The notes under the pieces were generated by a model that saw only the letters and a list, made by a program, of their open reading frames with translations, ran no database searches and was not told the origin of the DNA. DNA of 64,000 nucleotides. It comes from Aquincolibacterium sp964606385. Lineage in GTDB: Bacteria > Omnitrophota > Omnitrophia > Omnitrophales > Aquincolibacteriaceae. Position 1 is the first letter of the stretch; each line of letters starts with the position of its first letter. This document shows, one piece after another, positions 50,258 through 57,233 of the stretch. The position numbers and the translations under genes were made by a program. The stretch spans positions 1 to 64,000 of the forward strand of contig CAZSFZ010000007.1 in assembly GCA_964606385.1 (NCBI GenBank), in the 5' to 3' direction.

Positions 50258-51608
50258 AAAAATAGAGACCGGGACCTGGCTTGCGAAAGACCGGAAATAC
50301 CTCTGGCACCCTTTTACCCAGATGCGGGACTGGCAAACCGAGGAAGTGCCGGTCATCGAAAAAGGGGAAGGCTCTTATCTTGTCGATACAGAAGGGAACC
50401 GGTATCTCGACGGGGTTTCTTCCCTCTGGTGCAATGTCCATGGGCATCGGGTGAAAGAACTCGATCATGCGATCGAAAAACAGATCAAAAAGATCGCGCA
50501 CACCACTTTTCTCGGGCTGACGCACCCGACGGCCATTGAGCTCGCGGAAAAACTCATTCGGATCGCGCCACAAGGACTCGCGAGGGTTTTTTATTCGGAT
50601 TCCGGGTCCGAGGCCGTTGAGATCGCGCTTAAGATGGCCTTTCAATACTGGGCGCAAAAAGGCCGTCCCGAAAAGAAAAAATTCGTGCGGCTGGTGAACG
50701 CTTATCATGGCGACACGCTCGGCTCTGTAAGTGTCGGCGGCATCGATCTTTTCCATCAGATCTATAAACCGCTTCTATTTGATACCTTTGCGGCTCCCTC
50801 GCCTTACGTCTATCGCTGGAAAACCGGAGGCGGCGCGGAAAAAGTCAAACAAGAAGCACTGGATGCGCTCGAAAAGATCCTTCGGGAACATCACGGCGAG
50901 ATCGCAGCGTTCGTGATGGAACCGCTCATACAAGGAGCCGCGGGCATGATCGATCAACCCGAGGGTTACATTTCCCGTGTCAGGGAGTTGACGCGAAAGT
51001 ATAATACCCTTCTGATCTTTGATGAGGTGGCGACGGGGTTCGGGCGGACGGGGAAAATGTTCGCGGCTGAGCATGAGCACGTGACGCCGGATATCATGGC
51101 GGTCGCCAAAGGCCTCACGGGAGGGTATCTTCCGCTCGCGGCGACGCTGACGACCGAAGAAATTTACGAAGCGTTCCTGGGGCGTTATGAAGAGTTTAAA
51201 ACGTTCTTTCACGGCCACACCTATACCGCCAACCCGCTGGCTTGCGCGGTATCGATCGCGAATCTCGAGCTTTTTGAAAAGCAAAAGACAATCGAAAAAT
51301 TACAGCCCAAGATTCGCCTGATCGAAAACAGGCTAAAAAGCTTTTACGAGCTTAGTTCTGTGGGCGACATACGACAACGCGGCGTCATGATCGGGATCGA
51401 GCTGGTCAAGGATAAGGCAACGAAACAAGAATTTGAGCCCAAAGAAAAGATCGGTGTTCGCGTGATCGAACGGGCCCGCGAAAAAGGGGCGATCCTCAGG
51501 CCGCTCGGGCCGGTGATCGTGCTGATGCCGCCCTTGGCGATGACGGAGCGGGAGCTGGATAAGCTTTTCGACATCGCCTATGAATCAATAGAGGAAACAA
51601 CAAAATAA
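50244..51608 (+). CDS. bioA: adenosylmethionine-8-amino-7-oxononanoate aminotransferase
   Basis: 454 residues. Converts KAPA to DAPA with SAM as amino donor (or lysine in BioK-type enzymes). LWHPFTQMRDW near the N terminus is the BioA signature, GVSSLWCNVHGH and SGSEAVEIALKMAFQYW line the substrate site, AYHGDTLGSVSVGG follows, LLIFDEVATGFGRTG carries the PLP Asp, and AKGLTGGYLPLAATL the Schiff-base Lys. ATG at 50244-50246 overlaps the upstream gene. Confidence 0.95.
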   Translation: MKRSKKIETGTWLAKDRKYLWHPFTQMRDWQTEEVPVIEKGEGSYLVDTEGNRYLDGVSSLWCNVHGHRVKELDHAIEKQIKKIAHTTFLGLTHPTAIELAEKLIRIAPQGLARVFYSDSGSEAVEIALKMAFQYWAQKGRPEKKKFVRLVNAYHGDTLGSVSVGGIDLFHQIYKPLLFDTFAAPSPYVYRWKTGGGAEKVKQEALDALEKILREHHGEIAAFVMEPLIQGAAGMIDQPEGYISRVRELTRKYNTLLIFDEVATGFGRTGKMFAAEHEHVTPDIMAVAKGLTGGYLPLAATLTTEEIYEAFLGRYEEFKTFFHGHTYTANPLACAVSIANLELFEKQKTIEKLQPKIRLIENRLKSFYELSSVGDIRQRGVMIGIELVKDKATKQEFEPKEKIGVRVIERAREKGAILRPLGPVIVLMPPLAMTERELDKLFDIAYESIEETTK

Positions 51609-51613
51609 TGAGA

Positions 51614-51703
51614 AGAGCTTACGGGGAACGGGGAATGGGGAACGGAAAAGAAAATAATTTTTCGTTAGCCGTTACCCGCGATCCGTTTCGCGGCTTTTCG
51701 GAG
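51614..51703. repeat. degenerate inverted repeat between bioA and bioD
   Basis: Purine-rich units AACGGGGAATGGGGAACGG around 51630-51650 face CCGTTACCCGCGATCCG around 51670-51690. The palindrome is imperfect (9 of 10 over CGGGGAACGG/CCGTTACCCG) with an AT-rich centre (AAAATAATTTTT). It is comparable in position and type to the other intergenic repeats, but its unit is different. Confidence 0.45.
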
Positions 51704-51711
51704 AAAAGCGC

Positions 51712-52449
51712 ATGAAAGCCGGTATTTTCATTACGGGGACAGACACCGACGTCGGGAAAACAGTGGTTTCCGCGGGGTTTGCCCTTGTTCTCCGGGAACG
51801 CGGGATGAAGGTCGGGGTCATGAAACCCGTCGCGACGGGGTGTTATGGCGGCGATGAAAGGCTCATCTCGCATGACGCGGCCTTTCTGATGGAAGCCGCG
51901 CAGAACGAGTACCCGCCGCTCACGAGCCCTTCTCGCTACCGGAACCCGCTTTCGCCGAATGTCGCGGCAATGCTCGAGAAAAAAGAGGTCGACGTTCCCA
52001 ACATCCTGAAAAGCTACCGCCAGCTTCAAAAGCATTATGACTTTATGATCGTGGAAGGGATCGGGGGGCTGATGGTCCCTCTCAGGAAGGATTATTACGT
52101 GGCCAACCTGATCCGCGACATGGGGCTCCCCATTGTGATCGTTTCCCACGCGGGCCTCGGCGCGATCAACCATACGCTTCTTACGGTGGACGCCGCCACG
52201 ATCCGCGGGCTGGAAGTGAAAGGCATTATTTTTAACCGTGTGTCCCTGACGAATTGTTCCACCGCGGAACTCACGAACCCGAAGGTCATTCATGATCTTT
52301 CCGGGGTTCCGATCCTGGGCAGCCTGCCCGAGATCGACGGGCTTAATATTGACAGCTGCCAATTCGGAAAACTCAAAGAGATCTTCCGAGAACGCATCCG
52401 GACCGACAAGATCGCCGGAAATCTTGCTGGGACGCTTCCGCCTCGCTGA
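51712..52449 (+). CDS. bioD: dethiobiotin synthetase
   Basis: 245 residues. ATP-dependent ureido ring closure of DAPA. The N terminus has the P-loop FITGTDTDVGKTVVSAGFAL and MKPVATGC, followed by TSPSRYRNPLSPNVAAMLE and the EGIGGLMVPL loop. Full length. ATG 51712-51714 lies 103 bases after bioA, with the repeat in between. The Rnf-like genes follow 18 bases downstream, so biotin and Rnf-like genes may be co-transcribed. Confidence 0.95.
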   Translation: MKAGIFITGTDTDVGKTVVSAGFALVLRERGMKVGVMKPVATGCYGGDERLISHDAAFLMEAAQNEYPPLTSPSRYRNPLSPNVAAMLEKKEVDVPNILKSYRQLQKHYDFMIVEGIGGLMVPLRKDYYVANLIRDMGLPIVIVSHAGLGAINHTLLTVDAATIRGLEVKGIIFNRVSLTNCSTAELTNPKVIHDLSGVPILGSLPEIDGLNIDSCQFGKLKEIFRERIRTDKIAGNLAGTLPPR

Positions 52450-52466
52450 CACGAAAGGAAACCGCC

Positions 52467-53837
52467 TTGTCCCAACGGACCCAGCCCTTACCAGCTTCAA
52501 ACGGACCTGAGACGGAACGGTCCGGAAATTTGCGCGGGGGAAATGGGTTGAGATCAAAACGCAAGGCGGTAGGGATCCGGCTCGAAAGAAAAAAAGAAGC
52601 GAGCCTGATCAATTGGAACCTGAAGCGGCCTTATCCTCCCGAAAAAGTCCGCATCCCCATCCCGCATTTTGCGGAGCCCTGCGTCAAATCCGGGAAAACG
52701 GTTCAAACCGGGCAAAAGATCGCGGAGCCGCGGAGCCCCGAGGGCGTGAGCGTTCACGCAAGCCTGTCAGGCGTGATCGAAAAGATCGGCATGTTCCCGG
52801 ACGCCGGAGGCGGGGAGAGCCTGATGATGGAGATCCGCAAACACGGCGAACCCAAATCGCTTCCTCCTTATGAAATGAAAAAAGATTGGGAACAAACCCC
52901 GGCGGAAGAAACTTTGAAGGTCTTCCGGGATGCCGGTCTTGTGACCACGGACCCGTCCGAGGAACCTTTACATGTGAAGATCGAGCGGCATGCCGGCGCG
53001 GGGACCGTGGTGATCAACGGCTGTGAGCCGGAGCCTTATATTACCTGCGAACAGGTCCTGACCATGTCTCACCCCCTGGAAATCCTTAAGGGAGCCGAAC
53101 TTATAAGAAAGGTCATGGGCGCGGGCAAGATCCTTTTCGCGCTGGAGGAATGCAACCTTGAAACGATCGAGCTCATCAAAAGTAAGATTTACTTCCTGAA
53201 ATGGGACCATGTGGAAGTCCGGACCGTGCCAGCTTTTTACCCGCAGGGGCTTGAAAGCACGCTGTTGCAGACATGGTTCGGGGGAGAAGAGGGAACGGCC
53301 GCGGTGTTTCCGGCTTCGACGGTTTTTGCGGCGTATGAGGCTGTAGCGTTGCAGAAACCTTTTTATGAGCGCGTTGTGACCGTGGGAGGGGAGTGTGTGG
53401 TCGAACCGCGCAGTGTGTGGCTTCCCATCGGGATCTCCTTCCGGGATGCGATCCATACTTGTAAGGGAGTGATGCGTGAGCCACGAAGGGTCCTGAGGGG
53501 TGGTCCGATGGCGGGGACCGCGCAGACGGGCGAAGAGGCCCCGGTTACGGCGGGGACGAATGCGATCCTTGCGCTTCCCAAAGAGATCGCGAAAGAAGAA
53601 GCAGAAGAACCCTGTATCCGCTGCAACCTCTGCGTGGACCATTGTCCCGTTTTTCTTTCTCCAGCCATGATCACGCTGGCTTCGGAGCGCCGGGAGTTCT
53701 CTATTGCTGAAGCATGGCACGCCCGAGATTGCATCGAATGCGGTAACTGCGCGTATGTTTGTCCCGCCAAAAGACCGATGCTCGAATTGATCCGGACGGC
53801 GCTTGCCGCGTCCGGGGCGAGGAGGTCCTGTGATTGA
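52467..53837 (+). CDS. RnfC-like electron transport complex subunit
   Basis: 456 residues with a TTG start preceded by AAAGGA. A basic N-terminal tail, then the RnfC core: GTVVINGCEPEPYITCEQVLTM, FYPQGLESTLLQTWFGGE and KPFYERVVTVGGECVVEP. Two ferredoxin-type 4Fe-4S clusters follow in CIRCNLCVDHCPV and CIECGNCAYVCPA. RnfC normally takes electrons between NADH and the membrane part of the Rnf pump. The length fits RnfC without its long C-terminal repeats. The N-terminal G-G-x-H motif of RnfC is not present. It overlaps the next gene by 8 bases. Confidence 0.85.
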   Translation: MSQRTQPLPASNGPETERSGNLRGGNGLRSKRKAVGIRLERKKEASLINWNLKRPYPPEKVRIPIPHFAEPCVKSGKTVQTGQKIAEPRSPEGVSVHASLSGVIEKIGMFPDAGGGESLMMEIRKHGEPKSLPPYEMKKDWEQTPAEETLKVFRDAGLVTTDPSEEPLHVKIERHAGAGTVVINGCEPEPYITCEQVLTMSHPLEILKGAELIRKVMGAGKILFALEECNLETIELIKSKIYFLKWDHVEVRTVPAFYPQGLESTLLQTWFGGEEGTAAVFPASTVFAAYEAVALQKPFYERVVTVGGECVVEPRSVWLPIGISFRDAIHTCKGVMREPRRVLRGGPMAGTAQTGEEAPVTAGTNAILALPKEIAKEEAEEPCIRCNLCVDHCPVFLSPAMITLASERREFSIAEAWHARDCIECGNCAYVCPAKRPMLELIRTALAASGARRSCD

Positions 53838-54687
53838 GTCAGCGCATCCCGGTCCCAAAACCTTGCCGCCGCACATTCGTTCCCGGGATTCTTTAAGCCG
53901 GCGTTATTGGGGGCAAGCGCTCGCGTTGATACCGGTCTTCGCGGCGGGCTGCTTCACCGGGCATGCGGAGATCCTTCGCGTTTTGTTGACCTGTCTGGTC
54001 AGCGCGATCGCCTTTGATTTTCTCGCGAACAAGTTTTTTCAAAAAAAAGAAAAATTGCAGAACGGTGAGATCGTGCTTGCCGCGGCGATTTTCTCCCTTT
54101 TGATCCCGTCACGATGCCCTTCCGAAGCGATCATCCTCGGCATTTTTATGGCGGTGTTTCTGGCCAGAGGACTTTTGGGGGGAACGGGGTCTTATCCCTT
54201 GCACCCGCTGCTCCTGGCGTATGTTTTTCTCCAGCTTTGTTTCCCTCAAATAAATTCAGCCCCCATGCTTTTTGCAGGGGAGGGAAGCCTTTGGACGCTC
54301 GGGGCGCTTGTTCTCGGAGGCGTGATCTTTCTAAAACAAAAGCAGGGCTATGGGGAAACCCCTGTTCTTTTCATGTCGATCTGCTTTCTTTGCGAAGCGC
54401 TGTGGGGGAGCGGGGAGGCCCCGCAGGCATTTTTTAGCGGTGTTCTTTTGACATCTTTTTTTCTTTTGGGAGATCCCGCGACACTGCCGCTCACACGAAA
54501 AGGAACGGCTCTTTTCGCGCTGGGCGCGGCGCTTTTAAGTTCCGGGCTCACCCCGGAAGGTTTTTCGATCCGTTCGGCCGGTTTTGCGATACTCACGATG
54601 AATCTTTTGACGCCCTGGCTGGACGTGTGGCTGAAACCCGTGTCCTACAAAACAAAAGATCCGATCAAAGCGACCTATCCGTCATGA
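53830..54687 (+). CDS. RnfD-like membrane protein, reduced
   Basis: 285 residues from the GTG at 53830-53832, chosen because GGAGG (53821-53825) precedes it by four bases. About eight membrane helices. ARGLLGGTGSYPLHPLLLAYVFL aligns with the G-G-x-G-x-x-P-x-x-P block of RnfD/NqrB, and LGDPATLPLTRKGTALFALGAALL with the late D-x-x-T-x-P-x-T segment. The S-G-A-T motif with the Thr that carries covalent FMN in RnfD/NqrB is missing, and the protein is shorter than typical RnfD (~320-350). It likely still contacts RnfC but not as a standard flavin relay. Confidence 0.75.
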   Translation: MIESAHPGPKTLPPHIRSRDSLSRRYWGQALALIPVFAAGCFTGHAEILRVLLTCLVSAIAFDFLANKFFQKKEKLQNGEIVLAAAIFSLLIPSRCPSEAIILGIFMAVFLARGLLGGTGSYPLHPLLLAYVFLQLCFPQINSAPMLFAGEGSLWTLGALVLGGVIFLKQKQGYGETPVLFMSICFLCEALWGSGEAPQAFFSGVLLTSFFLLGDPATLPLTRKGTALFALGAALLSSGLTPEGFSIRSAGFAILTMNLLTPWLDVWLKPVSYKTKDPIKATYPS

Positions 54688-54794
54688 ACATAAAAAAAAT
54701 GGCCGTTATCGCGGGAAAATATCTTTTTCTGACGCTTTTTCTGTGCCTGCTCGTCGCGATCCTGTGCGCGGCCGAAATGTTGAGACGATCATGA
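54684..54794 (+). CDS. 36-residue single-helix membrane peptide in the rnfG position
   Basis: ATG at 54684-54686 overlaps the preceding stop (ATGA). The product has a basic start (MNIKKMAV), one membrane helix (YLFLTLFLCLLVAILCAAE) and a basic end (MLRRS). In the standard order rnfC-D-G-E-A, RnfG would be here: an N-terminal helix and a ~150-residue FMN domain. Only the helix is left, so this may be a remnant or a small membrane subunit. A second 8-codon frame (54791-54817) connects it to the next start. Confidence 0.55.
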   Translation: MNIKKMAVIAGKYLFLTLFLCLLVAILCAAEMLRRS

Positions 54795-54813
54795 TCCAAA
54801 AGGACCCAGAGCG

Positions 54814-55341
54814 ATGAAGCTGCCCGAAAGTCTTTTTTCGAGAATGCTTTTAGCGTATCTTCCGTTCATGCTCTACCCGTACGGTCTTTTCAGGGCGGGG
54901 GTCGCCGCGCTATGGATCACCCTGTTCCTATGGGTGACCGTCGGCTTTTTTTGGTTCAGCCGGCGCTTTTTCCCGGACCGGACCCTGAAAAGCGCTTTTT
55001 TTCTCTGGCTGATCGTTTGGGCGCAGGCTCTGTGGACTCTGACCCGGCTGCCCCCTTACTGGATCGCGAGCGTTTTCTTTTTAGCGCCCGTGGCTTTTCT
55101 GGAGGATACGGTCAAGCCCGGGCATGTCCGCGTTTTTTCAAGGGAGGTCCCGAGGTATTTCTTTGAACGAGTGCTCGCCGGGGTCGGCTTTGTGTTGTTC
55201 GTGGTTTTGTTGAGTTTGGTCCGCGAGGTGGGCGAAAAGCGCCTGGGCATGCACGTTTTTGAACAGCCCGCGGGCATGCTGCTTTTGATCACGGCCGCGG
55301 CTTTTTTATGGAAGAATCAGCCTTACCGGCACAAGGGATAA
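54814..55341 (+). CDS. RnfE-like membrane protein without cysteines
   Basis: 175 residues, about six helices. Its place after the rnfD and rnfG positions and its C-terminal FEQPAGMLLLITAAAFLW, which matches the P-P-G-A-F block at the end of RnfE/NqrD, point to RnfE. No Cys occurs anywhere, so the intramembrane [2Fe-2S] cluster shared by RnfA and RnfE cannot form. Shorter than RnfE (~195-230). Identification rests on gene order and this block; similarity is low. Confidence 0.6.
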   Translation: MKLPESLFSRMLLAYLPFMLYPYGLFRAGVAALWITLFLWVTVGFFWFSRRFFPDRTLKSAFFLWLIVWAQALWTLTRLPPYWIASVFFLAPVAFLEDTVKPGHVRVFSREVPRYFFERVLAGVGFVLFVVLLSLVREVGEKRLGMHVFEQPAGMLLLITAAAFLWKNQPYRHKG

Positions 55342-55342
55342 C

Positions 55343-55849
55343 ATGTTCATCTACATCATCATCTTCGGATTTTTGCTGGCCATGCGCGGCGCAAAGCCCG
55401 CGCCCCTGCAAGAGCCCTTTGTGGGCCTAAGACGCCTCTGGCGTGAGACGGCAGATCTTTGGCTTACCCTGAGCCTGGTCCTCGCCCTCCTGGATTTTAC
55501 CGCGGGCTTTGGAAAGATCCGGGTGATGATCCAAAATTTTGAGATCCTTAACGCCGGCCTGGCCGCATTCCTCCTTTCGCGCTATCAGAAAAAAACGGAT
55601 GTATTCTTCCTTGCCGTTCTGGCGGGAGTTTTTATGATCCGCTCCGAACAGCCGGGTCTTCCCCAGGCGTTTGCGATGGCCTGCACCCTGAGCGCTGGAA
55701 CAGCGTTTTTTCAGACCTTTTTTCTGGGACTGCGGCATCGGTTGCTTTTTTCGCGTATTCCCGATGCCATGAAGGGATGGCCCGTTCTTTGCCTGCTGGC
55801 TGCTTTTATTTCGATCATTCTTGGGGGGTTCAGCGACCTGGTTTTCTAA
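55343..55849 (+). CDS. RnfA-like membrane protein without the TM1 cluster cysteine
   Basis: 168 residues, about six helices. The C terminus DAMKGWPVLCLLAAFISIILGGFSDLVF aligns with the F-x-G-L-P-I-x-L-I-x-A-G-x-x-A-L-x-F-x-G-F end of RnfA. The first-helix L-G-x-C-P-x-L motif of RnfA is replaced by FGFLLAMRGAKPAP, with no Cys. Starts one base after the preceding stop. rnfB, the normal next gene, is not present: pilT begins 74 bases later. Confidence 0.6.
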   Translation: MFIYIIIFGFLLAMRGAKPAPLQEPFVGLRRLWRETADLWLTLSLVLALLDFTAGFGKIRVMIQNFEILNAGLAAFLLSRYQKKTDVFFLAVLAGVFMIRSEQPGLPQAFAMACTLSAGTAFFQTFFLGLRHRLLFSRIPDAMKGWPVLCLLAAFISIILGGFSDLVF

Positions 55850-55923
55850 GGTTTTTTTTTGGAAAGTCGACAATAACGAGAAGAAGTGTTGTTCCCAACG
55901 AATTCATTTAAAGGAGCCTTCCC

Positions 55924-57003
55924 ATGGCCATAGAAAGCATCCTTCTAGGAGCAGTCGAAAAAGAAGCCTCGGACATTCACCTGACGGTGGGGAGGCCGAT
56001 CACCTACCGCATGATCGGTGACCTGGTTTCCGTGGGACAGAAGCCGTTGACGGCTCAGGATACGGAAGCTCTCGCCAAGGAGATCACGACCGAAGTTCAG
56101 CGTAAAAAGGTCGAAGAGGTCGGCGGCATTGATTTTGGATTTTCATTCGGGGATAAAGCGCGATTCCGCGTTTCTTGCTTTAAGCAGCAGGGCCATTACG
56201 CCATGGTGTTGCGCCTTCTTCCTTCGAAATTCTACAGCTTCGAACAGATCGGGCTTCCCAGTCAGCTGGTCGAGACCGTAAGCCTTCCCCGGGGCCTGAT
56301 CCTCGTGACGGGACCCACAGGGAGCGGTAAGACGACTTCGCTGGCGACCATGCTGAATTACATCAATGAGAATTTTCCGAAGCACATCATCACCGCGGAA
56401 GATCCGGTCGAATTCGTGCACCCCCATAAAAAATGCGTCGTGACCCAGCGCGAAGTCGGGGAAGACGTGCCGAGTTTTTCGGAAGCGATCGTGAAGTCTC
56501 TGCGCCAGGACCCGGACGTGATCCTGATCGGGGAAATGCGCGACCTGGCGACCATGGAAACCGCCATTCGCGCGGCGGAAACAGGCCACCTGGTGTTCTC
56601 CACACTGCATACCACCGGAGCTGCACGGACCGTGGACCGCATCATCGACGTTTTTCCGGCCGAGCAACAACCGCTGGTCCGCGTTCAGCTGGCCGCCACG
56701 GTGGTGGCCGTGATCTCGCAGGTACTGGTGCCGCGCCTGGACGGGCATGGCCGCGTTGCCGCCTTTGAAATCATGTTCGCGACCCCCGCCATCCGCAACC
56801 TTATCCGGGAAGGCAAAACCTATCAGATCCTTTCCGAGATCCAGACAGGTTCGCGTTACGGCATGATCATGCTGGACGATTGCTTGAAGAAGCTTTACAC
56901 CGAAGGCGTGATCAGTTACGAGGCCGCGCTCGAAGTGGCCGTGGATTCCCGCGAGCTGGGCCTGCAGCTTTCCAAGATCCAGCCCTCCGGCAAAATGAGA
57001 TAA
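55924..57003 (+). CDS. pilT: type IV pilus retraction ATPase PilT
   Basis: 359 residues. Secretion ATPase that drives pilus disassembly at the inner membrane. N-terminal domain with EKEASDIHLTVGRP and VGGIDFGFSFGDKARFRV. Walker A is in VTGPTGSGKTTSLATML, the Asp box in EDPVEFVHPH, Walker B in DVILIGEMRD, and the His box in ETGHLVFSTLHT. AIRNLIREGKTYQI is the retraction-specific A-I-R-N-L-I-R-E motif that tells PilT from PilB. AAAGGAG precedes the ATG by about 7 bases. No other pilus genes in the window. Confidence 0.96.
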   Translation: MAIESILLGAVEKEASDIHLTVGRPITYRMIGDLVSVGQKPLTAQDTEALAKEITTEVQRKKVEEVGGIDFGFSFGDKARFRVSCFKQQGHYAMVLRLLPSKFYSFEQIGLPSQLVETVSLPRGLILVTGPTGSGKTTSLATMLNYINENFPKHIITAEDPVEFVHPHKKCVVTQREVGEDVPSFSEAIVKSLRQDPDVILIGEMRDLATMETAIRAAETGHLVFSTLHTTGAARTVDRIIDVFPAEQQPLVRVQLAATVVAVISQVLVPRLDGHGRVAAFEIMFATPAIRNLIREGKTYQILSEIQTGSRYGMIMLDDCLKKLYTEGVISYEAALEVAVDSRELGLQLSKIQPSGKMR

Positions 57004-57021
57004 GGAACCGACAAATAAAAC

Positions 57022-57074
57022 TTGACCCATGGTAGGGGCTTGGGTATTCTATGCCCGCCTCGCAGGGGAGGCGG
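57022..57074 (+). promoter_or_regulatory. strong promoter and leader hairpin between pilT and polA
   Basis: TTGACC (57022-57027) and TATTCT (57045-57050) are 17 bases apart, a good sigma-70 promoter. Immediately downstream CCGCCTC (57055-57061) pairs perfectly with GAGGCGG (57068-57074). A transcript from here would start at or just before the hairpin and continue about 170 bases to the polA start. The leader also holds GGCCGGTTTAAATTCC and ACCCGATTCGAACC, which look like tRNA T-arm fragments. It could be the polA 5' leader or a separate small RNA. Confidence 0.45.
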
Positions 57075-57182
57075 CCTGATAGCCATACGGGGCCGGTTTA
57101 AATTCCACGCAAAAGAGACCCGATTCGAACCTAATCCCAGATATCTTAATCGCCACTTTCAGCTCTTTCCGCGTATTTTTTC

Positions 57183-57222
57183 AGGAAATCGAACCCAGGA
57201 CCTTAAGATCCACAATCCCGAT
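57183..57222 (-). pseudogene. apparent remnant of a tRNA-His 3' half
   Basis: On the minus strand GATTGTGGATC followed by GGTCCTGGGTTCGATTTCC matches the anticodon loop (GTG anticodon) through T-arm of bacterial tRNA-His. The anticodon stem does not pair, the T-stem is imperfect and no D-arm or acceptor is present, so it is not a functional tRNA. It may be the scar of an integration or deletion event next to polA. Confidence 0.4.
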
Positions 57223-57233
57223 TGAACCTTAAA

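Noticed and set aside
57022..57225. Plus-strand open frame ending NRTQDLKIHNPD.
   Set aside because: Reads through the opposite strand of the tRNA-His-like remnant; typical false protein.
57055..57230. Possible 6S, SRP or tmRNA gene after the promoter before polA.
   Set aside because: The SRP GGAAGGAAG-type loop and tmRNA tag or 3' CCA-like ends are not seen; only a short hairpin is supported.
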